Shown here piece by piece: positions 12,998 through 26,189 of a stretch of 36,560 nt of DNA. The first letter of the stretch is position 1; each line of letters starts with the position of its first letter. The position numbers and the translations under genes were made by a program. The stretch lies in assembly GCF_003319105.1 (NCBI RefSeq), contig NZ_QOHH01000017.1:1-36560 (forward strand). Reading direction: 5' to 3'. This DNA comes from Blastococcus sp. TF02-09 (GTDB lineage: Bacteria; Actinomycetota; Actinomycetes; Mycobacteriales; Geodermatophilaceae). Under the pieces are notes generated by a model, which saw only the letters and a program-made list of their open reading frames with translations, was not told where the DNA came from and ran no database searches.

Positions 12998-15874
12998 GTG
13001 ACAGCGCTCCTCCTGGCCCACCTGATCGCCGCCCTCGCGGCGCCGGTCCTCGTGCGCTGGTGGGGGCGGCAGGCGTTCCTCGTCCTCGCCCTGGTCCCGG
13101 CCGCGGGCTTCGCCTGGGTGCTGGCCCAGCTGGGCACCGTCACCGACGGCGGCGAGGTGCGCGAGACGACGCCGTGGGTGCCGGCCCTGCACCTGGAGGT
13201 CGCGCTCCGGCTGGATGCCCTGTCGCTGACGCTGGCGGCACTGGTCACCGGGGTCGGCGCGCTGGTCCTGCTCTACTGCGCCCGCTACTTCGCCCCTGAC
13301 GACGAGGGCATCGGCCGCTTCGCGGGCGTGATGACGGCCTTCGCGGGCTCCATGCTGGGCCTGGTCCTCGCCGACGACCTGCTCCTGCTCTACGTCTTCT
13401 GGGAGCTGACCACCGTCTTCTCCTACCTGCTCATCGGTGGCTCGGGCACCCGTCTGGCGGCCCGGCGGGCGGCGAGCCAGGCGCTGGTCCTCACCACCGC
13501 CGGCGGCCTGGCGATGCTGGTCGGGCTGATCATGATCGGCGAGACCAGCGGCAGCTACCTGCTGTCGAAGGTCGTCGCGAACCCCGGCGACGGACCGTTC
13601 CTCGTCGCGGGCACGGTCCTGGTGCTGGTCGGGGCGATCACCAAGTCCGCGCTCGTCCCGTTCCACTTCTGGCTGCCCGCCGCCATGGAGGCGCCGACGC
13701 CGGTCAGCGCCTACCTGCACGCCGCGGCCATGGTGAAGGCCGGCGTCTACCTGGTCGCGCGGTTCGCCCCGGGATTCGCCGAGGTGCCGGGGTGGCGGCC
13801 GATCGTGCTCGGGCTGGGGCTGGCCACCATGCTGGTCGGCGGCTACCGGGCGATCCGGCAGAACGACCTCAAGCTGCTGCTGGCGTTCGGCACCGTCAGC
13901 CAGCTGGGCTTCCTCGTCGTGCTGGTCGGCGCGGGCAGCCGGGAGATGGCCGCCGCCGGGCTGGCGATGATCGTCGCGCACGCCCTGTTCAAGTCCACGC
14001 TGTTCCTCGCCGTCGGCGTCGTCGACCACGCCACCGGCACCCGTGACCTGCGGGTGCTGTCCGGGCTCGGCCGCCGCCTCCCCGTGCTCGCCGTCGCCGG
14101 CGGGCTGGCCGGAGCCTCGATGGCCGGCATCCCGCCGCTGCTGGGCTTCGTCGGCAAGGAGGCGGCGTTCACCGCGCTGCTGGACGGCGGGCTGCCCGGC
14201 CGCACCGTCGCCCTGCTCGAGCTGACCGGCCTGGTGCTCGGCTCGGTGATCACCGCCGCCTACACGTTCCGCTTCCTGTGGGGCGCCTTCGCCCGCAAGC
14301 CCGGCTGCGCGGACACCGAGGTCGAGCACCCGCCCGGCCCGCTGCTGCTCGCCGCACCGGTCGCGCTGGCACTGGCCAGCCTGGTCCTGGGCCCGGCCAG
14401 CCCGCTGCTCGAGCCGCTGGCCGCCGGCTACGCCGACGCGCTGCCGCTCATCGCTCCCGAGGCCGAGAAGCTGGCGCTCTGGCACGGGCTGCAGCCCGCG
14501 CTGGCGCTGTCCGCGCTCACCCTGCTCGGCGGCTGGGGGATCTTCGCCCTCCGCGTGCCGATCAACCGCTTCCAGCGGCGGATGGCCGTGGGCGCCTCGG
14601 CCGACGAGGGCTACTGGAACGTGCTGCAGGGCCTCGACCGGCTGTCGGTGCTGGTCACCGGCACCACCCAGCGCGGCTCGCTGCCGGCCTACCTCGGCAC
14701 GATCCTCACCGTCGTCCTCGCGCTGCCGGGGTCGGTGCTGCTCTTCCGGGCGCCGTGGCCGGGGGAGTGGCGGGCGTGGGACACCCCGATCCAGGCCCTC
14801 GTCGGCGCGGTCGTGCTCATCGCCGCGGTCCTGGCGCTGCGCATCCGGCAGCGGCTCTCCGCGGTGCTCGTCGTCGGCGTCACCGGCTACGGGATCGCCG
14901 TCCTCTTCGCGCTGCAGGGGGCGCCCGACCTCGCGCTGACCCAGTTCCTCATCGAGACGCTCACCCTCGTCGTCTTCGTCCTAGTGCTGCGCAAGCTGCC
15001 CAAGGACATCACCGACCGGCACCGCCCGCGCGAGCGCGCCGCCCGCGGGGTCATCGCCGTCGCCGTCGGGCTGCTCATGGCCTGCGTGGGTGCGGTCGCC
15101 CTCAGCGCGCGGACCGCGACGCCGGTCTCCGTGGACTACCCGGAGGAGGCCTACCGCTTCGGCGGGGGCCAGAACATCGTCAACGTGACGCTGGTCGACA
15201 TCCGCGCCTGGGACACCCTGGGCGAGATCTCGGTGCTGGTAGTGGCGGCGACCGGCGTGGCCAGCCTGGTCTTCCTGCGCCGGCGCACCGGCGGGGTCGA
15301 CCGGATCGACCCGGTGCAGCTGGCCCGCCGCACCGACAACCTGCGCCGGGCCCCCCGCGGTCAGTGGCTGGCGGCCTCGGCGGCCCTGGCGCCCGAGCGG
15401 CGCTCGGTGGTGCTCGAGGTGGTCACCCGGGTCCTCTTCCACACCATCGTCGTCTTCTCCGTCTACCTGCTGTTCAGCGGGCACAACGAGCCCGGCGGCG
15501 GGTTCGCCGGGGGGCTGGTGGCCGGCCTCGCGCTGGTGCTGCGCTACCTCGCCGGCGGCCGGTACGAGCTGGGCGAGGCCGCGCCGGTGGACCCCGGGCT
15601 GCTGCTGGGCGCGGGCCTGCTGTTCTCCGGCGGCACCGGCGTCGTGGGCCTGGCGCTGGGGGCCGAGGTGCTGCAGACGGCGATCCTCGAGACCACCCTG
15701 CCCGTGCTGGGCGACGTGAAGCTGGTGACCTCGCTGTTCTTCGACATCGGCGTGTACCTGGTCGTGGTCGGGCTGGTGCTGGACATCCTGCGCAGCCTGG
15801 GCGCCGAGCTCGACCGGCAGGTGGACGAGGACGACCCGATCGACGCGGCGCCCGACGAGGTGATCGTCCGATGA
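12998..15874 (+). CDS. mrpA: Mrp antiporter subunit A fused to subunit B
   Basis: 958 residues, GTG start with GGAGA just upstream. A polytopic protein homologous to complex I subunits. FWELTTVFSY (about 134-143) carries the conserved membrane Glu136. KSALVPFHFWLPAAMEAPTP and HALFKSTLFL hold the proton-path lysines. After about 16 helices comes the MrpA C-terminal DUF4040-like part. Then from about 806 onward an MrpB domain follows (FHTIVVFSVYLLFSGHNEPG, GGGFAGGLVAG). So A and B are one chain, as in many actinobacteria and in the fused MnhA/B forms. It is first in a seven-function operon, which exchanges cytoplasmic Na+ (or K+/Li+) for protons and serves pH and salt tolerance. Confidence 0.93.
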   Translation: MTALLLAHLIAALAAPVLVRWWGRQAFLVLALVPAAGFAWVLAQLGTVTDGGEVRETTPWVPALHLEVALRLDALSLTLAALVTGVGALVLLYCARYFAPDDEGIGRFAGVMTAFAGSMLGLVLADDLLLLYVFWELTTVFSYLLIGGSGTRLAARRAASQALVLTTAGGLAMLVGLIMIGETSGSYLLSKVVANPGDGPFLVAGTVLVLVGAITKSALVPFHFWLPAAMEAPTPVSAYLHAAAMVKAGVYLVARFAPGFAEVPGWRPIVLGLGLATMLVGGYRAIRQNDLKLLLAFGTVSQLGFLVVLVGAGSREMAAAGLAMIVAHALFKSTLFLAVGVVDHATGTRDLRVLSGLGRRLPVLAVAGGLAGASMAGIPPLLGFVGKEAAFTALLDGGLPGRTVALLELTGLVLGSVITAAYTFRFLWGAFARKPGCADTEVEHPPGPLLLAAPVALALASLVLGPASPLLEPLAAGYADALPLIAPEAEKLALWHGLQPALALSALTLLGGWGIFALRVPINRFQRRMAVGASADEGYWNVLQGLDRLSVLVTGTTQRGSLPAYLGTILTVVLALPGSVLLFRAPWPGEWRAWDTPIQALVGAVVLIAAVLALRIRQRLSAVLVVGVTGYGIAVLFALQGAPDLALTQFLIETLTLVVFVLVLRKLPKDITDRHRPRERAARGVIAVAVGLLMACVGAVALSARTATPVSVDYPEEAYRFGGGQNIVNVTLVDIRAWDTLGEISVLVVAATGVASLVFLRRRTGGVDRIDPVQLARRTDNLRRAPRGQWLAASAALAPERRSVVLEVVTRVLFHTIVVFSVYLLFSGHNEPGGGFAGGLVAGLALVLRYLAGGRYELGEAAPVDPGLLLGAGLLFSGGTGVVGLALGAEVLQTAILETTLPVLGDVKLVTSLFFDIGVYLVVVGLVLDILRSLGAELDRQVDEDDPIDAAPDEVIVR

Positions 15875-16398
15875 CGCCCACCGTCGTCCTGCCGGTGATC
15901 ATCGGCGGGCTCTACGCCGCGGGGGTCTACCTGCTGCTGGACCGCAGCCTGACCCGGGTGCTGCTCGGCGTCCTGCTGCTCGGCAACGCCACGAACCTGC
16001 TGCTGCTGTCCACCGGCGGCCCGAGCGGGCGGGCGCCGATCCTCGGCTACGCCGATCCCGAGGACATGAGCGACCCGATCCCGCAGGCGCTGATCCTGAC
16101 CGCCATCGTGATCACGTTCGGGGTCTCGGCGTTCCTGCTGGCGATCATCTACCGGTCCTGGCGGCTGGTCCGTCAGGAGGTCGTCGGCGTGGACGAGGAG
16201 GACCGCCGGGTGGCCCGCCGCTCGAGCACCGACTCCGACGAGATCGACCCCGACGACCTGGACCCCGCCGACCGGCCCGCCGGCCACGCGGACAGCCTGC
16301 AGTCCGAGGCCGAGGTCGAGGCCCTGCTGGCGCAGCGGCGTCCCGGCGTCCCGTCCGACGACGTCGGGCTCCCCGTCGGCGAGGGGGGCGAGCGGTGA
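15871..16398 (+). CDS. mrpC: Mrp antiporter subunit C
   Basis: 175 residues, ATG overlapping the mrpA stop (ATGA). Three membrane helices, with the NuoK-like segment LLLGNATNLLLL (about 36-47) and DPIPQALILTAIVITFGVSA (about 69-88), the second being strongly conserved in MrpC. Typical MrpC proteins are about 110-120 residues. Here a hydrophilic acidic tail of about 70 residues (104-175, rich in Asp/Glu and ending in GEGGER) follows the last helix and should lie in the cytoplasm. Its function is not known. Confidence 0.92.
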   Translation: MTPTVVLPVIIGGLYAAGVYLLLDRSLTRVLLGVLLLGNATNLLLLSTGGPSGRAPILGYADPEDMSDPIPQALILTAIVITFGVSAFLLAIIYRSWRLVRQEVVGVDEEDRRVARRSSTDSDEIDPDDLDPADRPAGHADSLQSEAEVEALLAQRRPGVPSDDVGLPVGEGGER

Positions 16399-18140
16399 TC
16401 AGCGTCCTGACCCCGCTGCCGGTGCTGCTTCCGCTGCTCGGCGCCGCGGCCGCGCTGCTCGTGGGCGGCCGGCACCCGCGCATCCAGCGGACGCTGAGCA
16501 TCCTGGTGCTGTCGGCGGTGCTCACCGTCTCGGTGGTGCTGCTCGTCATCGCCGACCGCGACGGTGCCGCCGCGGTCTCGGTGGGCGACTGGGTCGTGCC
16601 GCTGGGCATCGTGCTCGTCGTCGACCGGTTGTCGGCGCTCATGCTGGTCGTCGCGGCGACCGTCGCGCTGGGCGTGCTCGTGTTCGCCGTCGGGCAGGGC
16701 TCGGCCGACGGCGACGAGGAGACGCCCATCTCGATCTTCCACCCGACGTTCCTGGTGCTCATCGCCGGTGTGGCCGCCGCGTTCCTCGCCGGCGACCTGT
16801 TCAACCTCTACGTCGGCTTCGAGATGCTGCTGACCGCCAGCTACGTGCTGCTGACCCTGGGCGGCTCGGCGCCGCGGATCCGCGCGGGCATCACCTACAT
16901 CGTGGTCAGCCTGCTCAGCTCGCTGGTCTTCCTGGCCGCGATCGCGCTGGTGTACGCCGCGACGGGCACGGTCACCATGGCCCAGCTGGCCGTGCGGCTG
17001 GCCGAGCTCCCCGAGGGCACCCAGCTGCTGCTGCAGTCGATGCTGCTCATCGCCTTCGCCATCAAGGCCGCGGTCTTCCCGCTCTCGGCCTGGCTGCCCG
17101 ACAGCTACCCGACCGCACCGGCCCCGGTCACCGCGGTGTTCGCGGGCCTGCTGACCAAGGTCGGCGTCTACGCGATCATCCGCACCCAGACGCTGCTGTT
17201 CCCGGGCGGTGCGCTGGACGACGTCCTCCTGTGGGCGGCGCTGGCGACGATGGTCATCGGCATCCTGGGCGCGGTCGCGCAGACCGACATCCGGCGCATC
17301 CTGTCGTTCACGCTGGTCAGCCACATCGGCTACATGGTGTTCGGCATCGCCCTGGCGACGACGGCGGGCCTGGCCGGGGCGATCTTCTACGTGGTGCACC
17401 ACATCGCCATCCAGACCACGCTGTTCCTGGTCGCCGGGCTGGTCGAGCGGCAGGGCGGATCGACGGCGGTGGACCGGCTGGGCGGGCTGGCCAAGGCCTC
17501 GCCGCTGCTCGCCGTCCTCTACTTCGTGCCCGCGATGAACCTCGCCGGCATCCCGCCGTTCTCCGGCTTCATCGGCAAGCTGGGCCTGCTGGAGGCCGGG
17601 ATCGCCGACGGCGGGTGGCTGCCGGTGGTGCTCGTCGCCGGCGGTGCGATGACCAGCCTGCTCACCCTCGTGGCCGTCTCGCGGGTGTGGAGCCGCGCGT
17701 TCTGGCGGCCGCCCGCGCAGGCCCCGGCCGACGACACCGCCCGCGCGGCCGCCGCGGACGCCGGACCGGAGCGCCGGCCCGCCCCGGTCGCCGCGGACGG
17801 GCACGGCGGCTCCACGGTCGTGGACGTCGGCGACGAGGACGCGCCCCTCCCGCAGGATCGCCAGGCCGCGCGCCGGGCCGCCTGGGAGCGGCACACCGCC
17901 GTCGCCACCGCGACCGCCCCGGCCGAGGACGGCCTGGACGGGGACGGTGCGGCCGGCCGCCGGCCGCTGCGTCCACTGCCGCGGGTCATGGTCGGGTCGA
18001 CGGCGGCGATGGTCGTGGTGACCGTCGGGCTCACCGTCGTGGCGGGCCCGCTGTACGGGGTGGCCGAGCGCGCCGCCGGGGACCTGCGCGACCGCACGCC
18101 CTACATCTCGTCGGTCTTCGGCGGGGAGGAGGTCCCGTGA
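16395..18140 (+). CDS. mrpD: Mrp antiporter subunit D
   Basis: 581 residues, GTG start overlapping the mrpC stop by 4 bp. Homologous to NuoM/N-type proton-translocating subunits: NLYVGFEMLLTASYVLLTLGG is split here as FEMLL with its Glu in an early helix, and KAAVFPLSAWLPDSYPTAPAP carries the conserved Lys and the helix-break motif. The core matches the usual about 490 residues. An extra hydrophilic block of about 90 residues (about 435-530, rich in Ala, Asp, Arg) sits before the last helix (MVVVTVGLTVVAGPLYG), so it is an insertion rather than a tail. It is encoded in frame with normal codon use. Confidence 0.92.
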   Translation: MISVLTPLPVLLPLLGAAAALLVGGRHPRIQRTLSILVLSAVLTVSVVLLVIADRDGAAAVSVGDWVVPLGIVLVVDRLSALMLVVAATVALGVLVFAVGQGSADGDEETPISIFHPTFLVLIAGVAAAFLAGDLFNLYVGFEMLLTASYVLLTLGGSAPRIRAGITYIVVSLLSSLVFLAAIALVYAATGTVTMAQLAVRLAELPEGTQLLLQSMLLIAFAIKAAVFPLSAWLPDSYPTAPAPVTAVFAGLLTKVGVYAIIRTQTLLFPGGALDDVLLWAALATMVIGILGAVAQTDIRRILSFTLVSHIGYMVFGIALATTAGLAGAIFYVVHHIAIQTTLFLVAGLVERQGGSTAVDRLGGLAKASPLLAVLYFVPAMNLAGIPPFSGFIGKLGLLEAGIADGGWLPVVLVAGGAMTSLLTLVAVSRVWSRAFWRPPAQAPADDTARAAAADAGPERRPAPVAADGHGGSTVVDVGDEDAPLPQDRQAARRAAWERHTAVATATAPAEDGLDGDGAAGRRPLRPLPRVMVGSTAAMVVVTVGLTVVAGPLYGVAERAAGDLRDRTPYISSVFGGEEVP

Positions 18141-18730
18141 GCGCGGAACCCCGCCGCGAGGGCCTGCTCCACCAGCTGCGGCACCAGATCCCGCTCATGG
18201 CCTGGCTGGTGCTGGTCTGGATGCTGCTGTGGGGCACCTGGTCCTGGGCGAACCTGATCAGCGGGTCGCTGCTGGCCCTGGCGGTGACCGTGCTGCTCCC
18301 GCTGCCCCCGGTGATCGGTGGCACCCGGGTGCACCCGATGGGGCTGCTGGTCTACGTCAGCTACTTCGCGATGGACCTGGTGCGCTCGGCGGCGCTCGTC
18401 GCTTGGCAGACCATCCGGCCGCAGGGCATCGGCAACAGCGCGATCATCCGCGTGCAGCTGCGCACCGACTCCGACCTGCTGCTGACCATCGTGGCCGAGT
18501 CGCTCACGCTCGTCCCCGGATCGGTCGTCATCGACATGGACCGGGAGCAGCGGACGCTGTCCCTGCACGTCCTGCACGTGCGCGACATGGCCGACGTCGA
18601 GGCGCGCCGGGCGGCGGTGCTCGCCGAGGAGGAGCGCGTGGTGCGGGCCTTCGGGTCCCCGGACGAGATCGCCGCGCTGGCCCACCCGCCCGGGGCGGCG
18701 CCGGCCGGGACGGGGAGGAGGACGCCGTGA
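18137..18730 (+). CDS. mrpE: Mrp antiporter subunit E
   Basis: 197 residues, GTG start overlapping the mrpD stop. Two or three N-terminal helices (about 20-85, PLMAWLVLVWMLLWGTWSWA) precede the conserved soluble part with LRTDSDLLLTIVAESLTLVPG and SVVIDMD, the MnhE signature. A charged C-terminal tail ends GTGRRTP. MrpE is required for full complex assembly in studied systems. Confidence 0.92.
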   Translation: MSAEPRREGLLHQLRHQIPLMAWLVLVWMLLWGTWSWANLISGSLLALAVTVLLPLPPVIGGTRVHPMGLLVYVSYFAMDLVRSAALVAWQTIRPQGIGNSAIIRVQLRTDSDLLLTIVAESLTLVPGSVVIDMDREQRTLSLHVLHVRDMADVEARRAAVLAEEERVVRAFGSPDEIAALAHPPGAAPAGTGRRTP

Positions 18731-19068
18731 ACGCCGTCTTCTACGCGGCCTACCTGCTGCTCGGCGGCGGCGCGCTGCTCACCCTGGTGCGGCTGGCCCG
18801 CGGCCCGTCGCTGCTGGACCGGGTGGTGGCCACCGACGTGCTGCTGGTGATCATCTCGGCGGGGCTCGCGGTGCACGCGGCGCTGGAGCGCGATCCGACC
18901 GTGGTGCCGGTGCTCGTGGTGGTGTCGCTGCTGGCCTTCGTCGGCTCGGTGTCGGTGGCCCGCTACATCGGCGGCATGCTCGTCTCCTCCACCGGTGACG
19001 GGCAGGACGTCGGGCTCCCGCTGGCCGCCGAGGAGCGGGCGGCGCGGGCCGCGGAGGGGGAGCGATGA
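18727..19068 (+). CDS. mrpF: Mrp antiporter subunit F
   Basis: 113 residues, GTG at 18727 overlapping the mrpE stop. Three membrane helices. The MnhF core LVRLARGPSLLDRVVATDVL (about 20-39) with the G-P-x-x-x-D-R-V motif is clear. The tail from about 90 is hydrophilic. It is a small structural subunit of the antiporter, placed between E and G as in nearly all mrp operons. Confidence 0.92.
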   Translation: MNAVFYAAYLLLGGGALLTLVRLARGPSLLDRVVATDVLLVIISAGLAVHAALERDPTVVPVLVVVSLLAFVGSVSVARYIGGMLVSSTGDGQDVGLPLAAEERAARAAEGER

Positions 19069-19514
19069 GCGAGATCGAGGGCGTCCGCGACGTCGTCGCC
19101 GTCGGGCTGCTGCTCGCCGGGTCGTTCCTGTGCCTCACCGCCGGGCTGGGGCTGGTGCGCTTCCACGACGTCCTGACCCGGATGCACGCCGGCACCAAGC
19201 CCCAGGTGCTGGGCATCCTGCTGATCATGGTCGGCGGAGCGATCCGGCTGGAGGGCTGGTCGGCGACCTGGATGCTGCTGCTCGTGGCGGTCTTCCAGAT
19301 GCTCACCGCCCCGGTCAGCGCCCACATGGTCAGCCGGGTGGCCTACCGCCGCCGGCACGTGCGCCGCGACCTGCTGCTGGTCGACGAGCTGCGCACCGGG
19401 GAGGCCTCGGACCGGTTGTACCGCGGGGACGAGCCGGCCGACGCCCCGCCAGAGGATCCCGCGCGGGCGCTGGTGGAGAGCCGCCGCGAGGACGGGGACC
19501 TCCCGCCCGGCTGA
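19065..19514 (+). CDS. mrpG: Mrp antiporter subunit G
   Basis: 149 residues, ATG overlapping the mrpF stop. Three helices, with the MnhG/YufB signature GLVRFHDVLTRMHAGTKPQ (about 29-47). Usual MrpG proteins are about 110-125 residues. The extra about 50 residues at the C-terminus are charged and cytoplasmic, like the extensions on MrpC and MrpD here. It is the last gene of the operon; its stop codon lies in the loop of the terminator. Confidence 0.92.
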   Translation: MSEIEGVRDVVAVGLLLAGSFLCLTAGLGLVRFHDVLTRMHAGTKPQVLGILLIMVGGAIRLEGWSATWMLLLVAVFQMLTAPVSAHMVSRVAYRRRHVRRDLLLVDELRTGEASDRLYRGDEPADAPPEDPARALVESRREDGDLPPG

Positions 19515-19528
19515 GCAGGAGGTCCCCG
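19493..19528. terminator. Bidirectional terminator between mrpG and leuA
   Basis: CGGGGACCTCC (19493-19503) pairs perfectly with GGAGGTCCCCG (19518-19528) over a 14-nt loop that contains the mrpG stop codon. It ends 10 bp before the leuA stop on the other strand, so one hairpin can serve both convergent transcripts. Confidence 0.75.
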
Positions 19529-19538
19529 CCGCCGCGGG

Positions 19539-21374
<1,836 letters not shown>

Positions 21375-21396
<22 letters not shown>

Positions 21397-21422
21397 CGGG
21401 TAAGCAGGAGGCTGCCGCGCAC
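21375..21422 (-). CDS. leuA leader peptide (Leu-Leu-Leu)
   Basis: A 15-codon reading frame, GTG at 21422 to TAG at 21375, encoding MRGSLLLTRRGEALS. It contains three adjacent Leu codons (CTC CTG CTT) plus a fourth Leu near the end. Position (about 100 bp before leuA), size, Leu run and the overlapping stem match a classical ribosome-mediated attenuator, a mechanism predicted for leuA in other actinobacteria. The ribosome-binding site is weak. It begins 20 bp after the stop of the XRE gene. Confidence 0.75.
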
Positions 21423-21442
21423 GGGCCCACGGTAGCAGCGGG

Positions 21443-22072
21443 TCAGCCCACGTCGCAGCAGCACGGGCACTGCTCGGCGTGGACCGGGCGACCGGACCAG
21501 TCGTCGACCTCGTCGCACGCCGGCGGGCAGGTGCAGGTGAACGGCTCCGCCCCACCCACGTCACCGGCTGCCACACGCCGCTCCCGTTCTTCTCGGGCCC
21601 GCTGCCCGGCGGCGCGTCGACGAGCCGCCGCCCGGTCCGACGGTGAGTCGCCGGCGACGGCCACGTCGTGGTCCTCGGGGACGCCGCACCCTGCGCGGCG
21701 CCGGTCACGGGCGGACCGATCGAGTTCGAAGGTGAACCAGGGTTGCGGCCGATCCGGGCGGTGCTCCCAGCGGTCGGGGACCTCGTCGCTGTGCAGGCTG
21801 TCGAGGTGGGCCGGCAGGTGTCGCCAGGCAGCGTCACGCGCCCCGTCCGGGGTCATGGGCGATAGCTCCCTGCCGTCGGCGTCCACGAGGGCGATCCGGA
21901 GGCCCGCCAGGGCAGCTGCGTCCGCCAATCGGCGCGCGGGAAGATCGCGGACCCCCGCCTCCGCTGCAGCGAGCGTCGACTTGGGAACGCCCAGCCGCTC
22001 CGCGAGCTGACGCTGCGATAGGTCCGCGGCGCGGCGGATGCGGCGGAGCCAGCCGGAAAGCTCGAAGGACAC
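21443..22072 (-). CDS. XRE-type helix-turn-helix protein with Cys-rich tail
   Basis: 209 residues, GTG start. The N-terminal 60 residues are a clear Cro/C1-type helix-turn-helix: LRRIRRAADLSQRQLAERLG then VPKSTLAAAEAG. The middle part (about 65-175) is hydrophilic and Arg-rich. The last 32 residues hold seven Cys plus one His: C-x-C-x3-C at 181-187 (TCTCPPAC), then HAEQCPCCCDVG at the very end, a possible metal or redox site. I do not recognise the full-length family. It sits between phospholipase D and leuA on the same strand; read-through into the leuA leader is possible, but no regulatory link is shown. Confidence 0.7.
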   Translation of the reverse strand: MSFELSGWLRRIRRAADLSQRQLAERLGVPKSTLAAAEAGVRDLPARRLADAAALAGLRIALVDADGRELSPMTPDGARDAAWRHLPAHLDSLHSDEVPDRWEHRPDRPQPWFTFELDRSARDRRRAGCGVPEDHDVAVAGDSPSDRAAARRRAAGQRAREERERRVAAGDVGGAEPFTCTCPPACDEVDDWSGRPVHAEQCPCCCDVG

Positions 22073-22126
22073 GCTCCAGCTTCGGGTCCGACCGCGCCGC
22101 TGGGGAGCGCACGAGTGCTGTTGTGG

Positions 22127-22168
22127 ACAGTCGGCCCCTGCCCACAGGTGTGGGCAGGGGCCGACTGT
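22127..22168. terminator. Perfect 20-bp hairpin after the phospholipase D gene
   Basis: 22127-22146 and 22149-22168 are exact reverse complements (ACAGTCGGCCCCTGCCCACA and its complement) with only GG between. It lies between the phospholipase D stop and the XRE start, both minus strand. It is probably a terminator for phospholipase D; with so short a loop the innermost pairs open. Confidence 0.8.
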
Positions 22169-22178
22169 GCGGCGCAGT

Positions 22179-22222
22179 ACTTCTGGGGTGCCGCGGGGTC
22201 CGACTTCTGGGGTGCCGCGGGG
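22179..22222. repeat. 24-bp tandem repeat, two copies
   Basis: ACTTCTGGGGTGCCGCGGGG occurs at 22179-22198 and again at 22203-22222, separated by 4 bp (period 24). It lies between the phospholipase D stop and the hairpin. No gene frame uses it. Confidence 0.7.
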
Positions 22223-22243
22223 CCCGGCCGGCGGGGTGAGTGA

Positions 22244-23836
22244 TCAGAACTGCTTGCGGAGGCGCAGGCGGAGGGGGCGGCCGTCGGGGTCGTCGACGAG
22301 GCGGTAGACCGGCGTCGCCCACAGCCGGGTCCGCCACGGGAGCGGCTCGGCGGAGTGCACCCGCAGGCGCCCCGGCGGGCGGGGGCCCTGCCGGCCGCCG
22401 GCGTGCCACGCGTCGAGGGCGGTGGCGCGCTCGGCCAGCGTGGCGACGAACCGGTCCGGGTCCAGCAGCGCGTCGTCCTCGCTGCCGTCGGCCGCCAGGT
22501 CGAGGTGCTCGCGGCCCAGCTCCAGGCGCAGGTCGCGGGCGAACGTGCGGGCGCCGTCCCCGAGCCCGCCCGGGTCCCGGGGCTCGCGGGGGTCGAGCGT
22601 GGTGTCCAGGACGGCGCTGGAGAGCTCGCTGTCGTGCGTCCAGGAGCGCCGGTTGAAGTTGTCGCTGCCCACGCTGGCCCACGTGTCGTCGACCACGCAC
22701 ACCTTGGCGTGCACGTACACGGGCGTGCCCTCGTGGTTCTCCACGTCGAAGACGTGCACCCGGCCGGCACCCGCCCGGCGGACCAGCTGCAGCGCCTGCC
22801 ACCGGCCGACGTACTGCGGCCGCTCGGCGAACGCGCCCTCCTGATCGGGGACGCGCGGCACCACCACGACCAGGTGCAGCTCCGGGTTGTCCCGCAGCGC
22901 CTCGGCGAACAGCTGCGCCACCTCGCCCGACCAGAGGTACTGGTCCTCCAGGTAGATCAGCCGGCGCGCCCGGCGGACCGCCTTGCTGTAGCCGCGCGCC
23001 ACGGAGCGCTCGCCCTCGGGGGCGAACCGGTAGCGCGGCCGGATCGACGGATAGGTCCGCAGGTTCTGCACGACGTGCGGGCCGGCCTCCGGCGGCGGCG
23101 GGAGCTGCGGCGGCAGCGGGTCCCCCTGCACCTGGCGGTGGTGCAGCTTGTCGTACAGCCACGCGATCGGATGGTCGCTGTCCGGGCTGGTCGGGTCGCT
23201 CCACCGCTCGCGGAACACCGTGTCCAGCACGTGCACGGCCGGACCGCGCAGCTCCAGCTGGACGTCGTGCCACGGCGGCGTCGGCCCGTAGGCGCTGGCC
23301 ATCGCCACGGTCTGCCGGTCACCGCGGTGGTCGGCGTCGTCCCGGCGGCTGTGGCACAGGTCGATGCCCCCGACGAACGCCACGTCCCGGCTCGGGTCCT
23401 GGTCGTGCCGCAGGACGACGAACTTCTGGTGGTGGCTGCCGCCGCGGCGCACCCGCTGGTCCAGGACGACGTCGCCGCCGCCGTGCTCGATCTCGATGTC
23501 GAGCGCCCGGTTCTCCTCCTTGCTGAACGACGCCCGGTCCATGTGCGAGCGCCACACCAGCCCCCGCACGCAGACCCCCCGCCGCAGCGCGCCGGTGAAC
23601 AGCTCGGCGACGGTCGGGCCGCCCTCGCGCAGCAGCTGGTCGGGGTCTCCCCGCCAGTCGGTGAACCACAGGTGGTCACCCTCGTCGAGCAGCTCCACCG
23701 CCTCGACCAGCCGGTCGAAGTACGCCGCCCCGTGGAACAGCGGCCGCGCGAGGTTCCCCGTCGTCCAGGCGGGCAGGCTCGTGGCGGGGTTGCCCCGTTC
23801 CTCGGCGCTGAGCAGCCAGTCCTCCGGGGCTTCCAC
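22244..23836 (-). CDS. Phospholipase D family protein
   Basis: 530 residues. Two HKD half-sites: H136-Q-K138 in [14 protein letters not shown] and a canonical H376-A-K378-x4-D383 in [11 protein letters not shown], followed by [11 protein letters not shown]. They place it in the phospholipase D superfamily with the active site formed by both halves. The first motif has D six rather than four residues after K, a mild departure. There is no signal peptide, so it acts in the cytoplasm or at the inner membrane face. The GTG at 23836 fits the divergent leaderless promoter. A longer frame to 23998 would run across lysC and was rejected. It could be a phosphatidyl-hydrolase or a cardiolipin-synthase-like transferase. 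Confidence 0.88.
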   Translation of the reverse strand: MEAPEDWLLSAEERGNPATSLPAWTTGNLARPLFHGAAYFDRLVEAVELLDEGDHLWFTDWRGDPDQLLREGGPTVAELFTGALRRGVCVRGLVWRSHMDRASFSKEENRALDIEIEHGGGDVVLDQRVRRGGSHHQKFVVLRHDQDPSRDVAFVGGIDLCHSRRDDADHRGDRQTVAMASAYGPTPPWHDVQLELRGPAVHVLDTVFRERWSDPTSPDSDHPIAWLYDKLHHRQVQGDPLPPQLPPPPEAGPHVVQNLRTYPSIRPRYRFAPEGERSVARGYSKAVRRARRLIYLEDQYLWSGEVAQLFAEALRDNPELHLVVVVPRVPDQEGAFAERPQYVGRWQALQLVRRAGAGRVHVFDVENHEGTPVYVHAKVCVVDDTWASVGSDNFNRRSWTHDSELSSAVLDTTLDPREPRDPGGLGDGARTFARDLRLELGREHLDLAADGSEDDALLDPDRFVATLAERATALDAWHAGGRQGPRPPGRLRVHSAEPLPWRTRLWATPVYRLVDDPDGRPLRLRLRKQF

Positions 23837-26173
<2,337 letters not shown>

Positions 26174-26189
26174 CATCACCGGTGCGACG

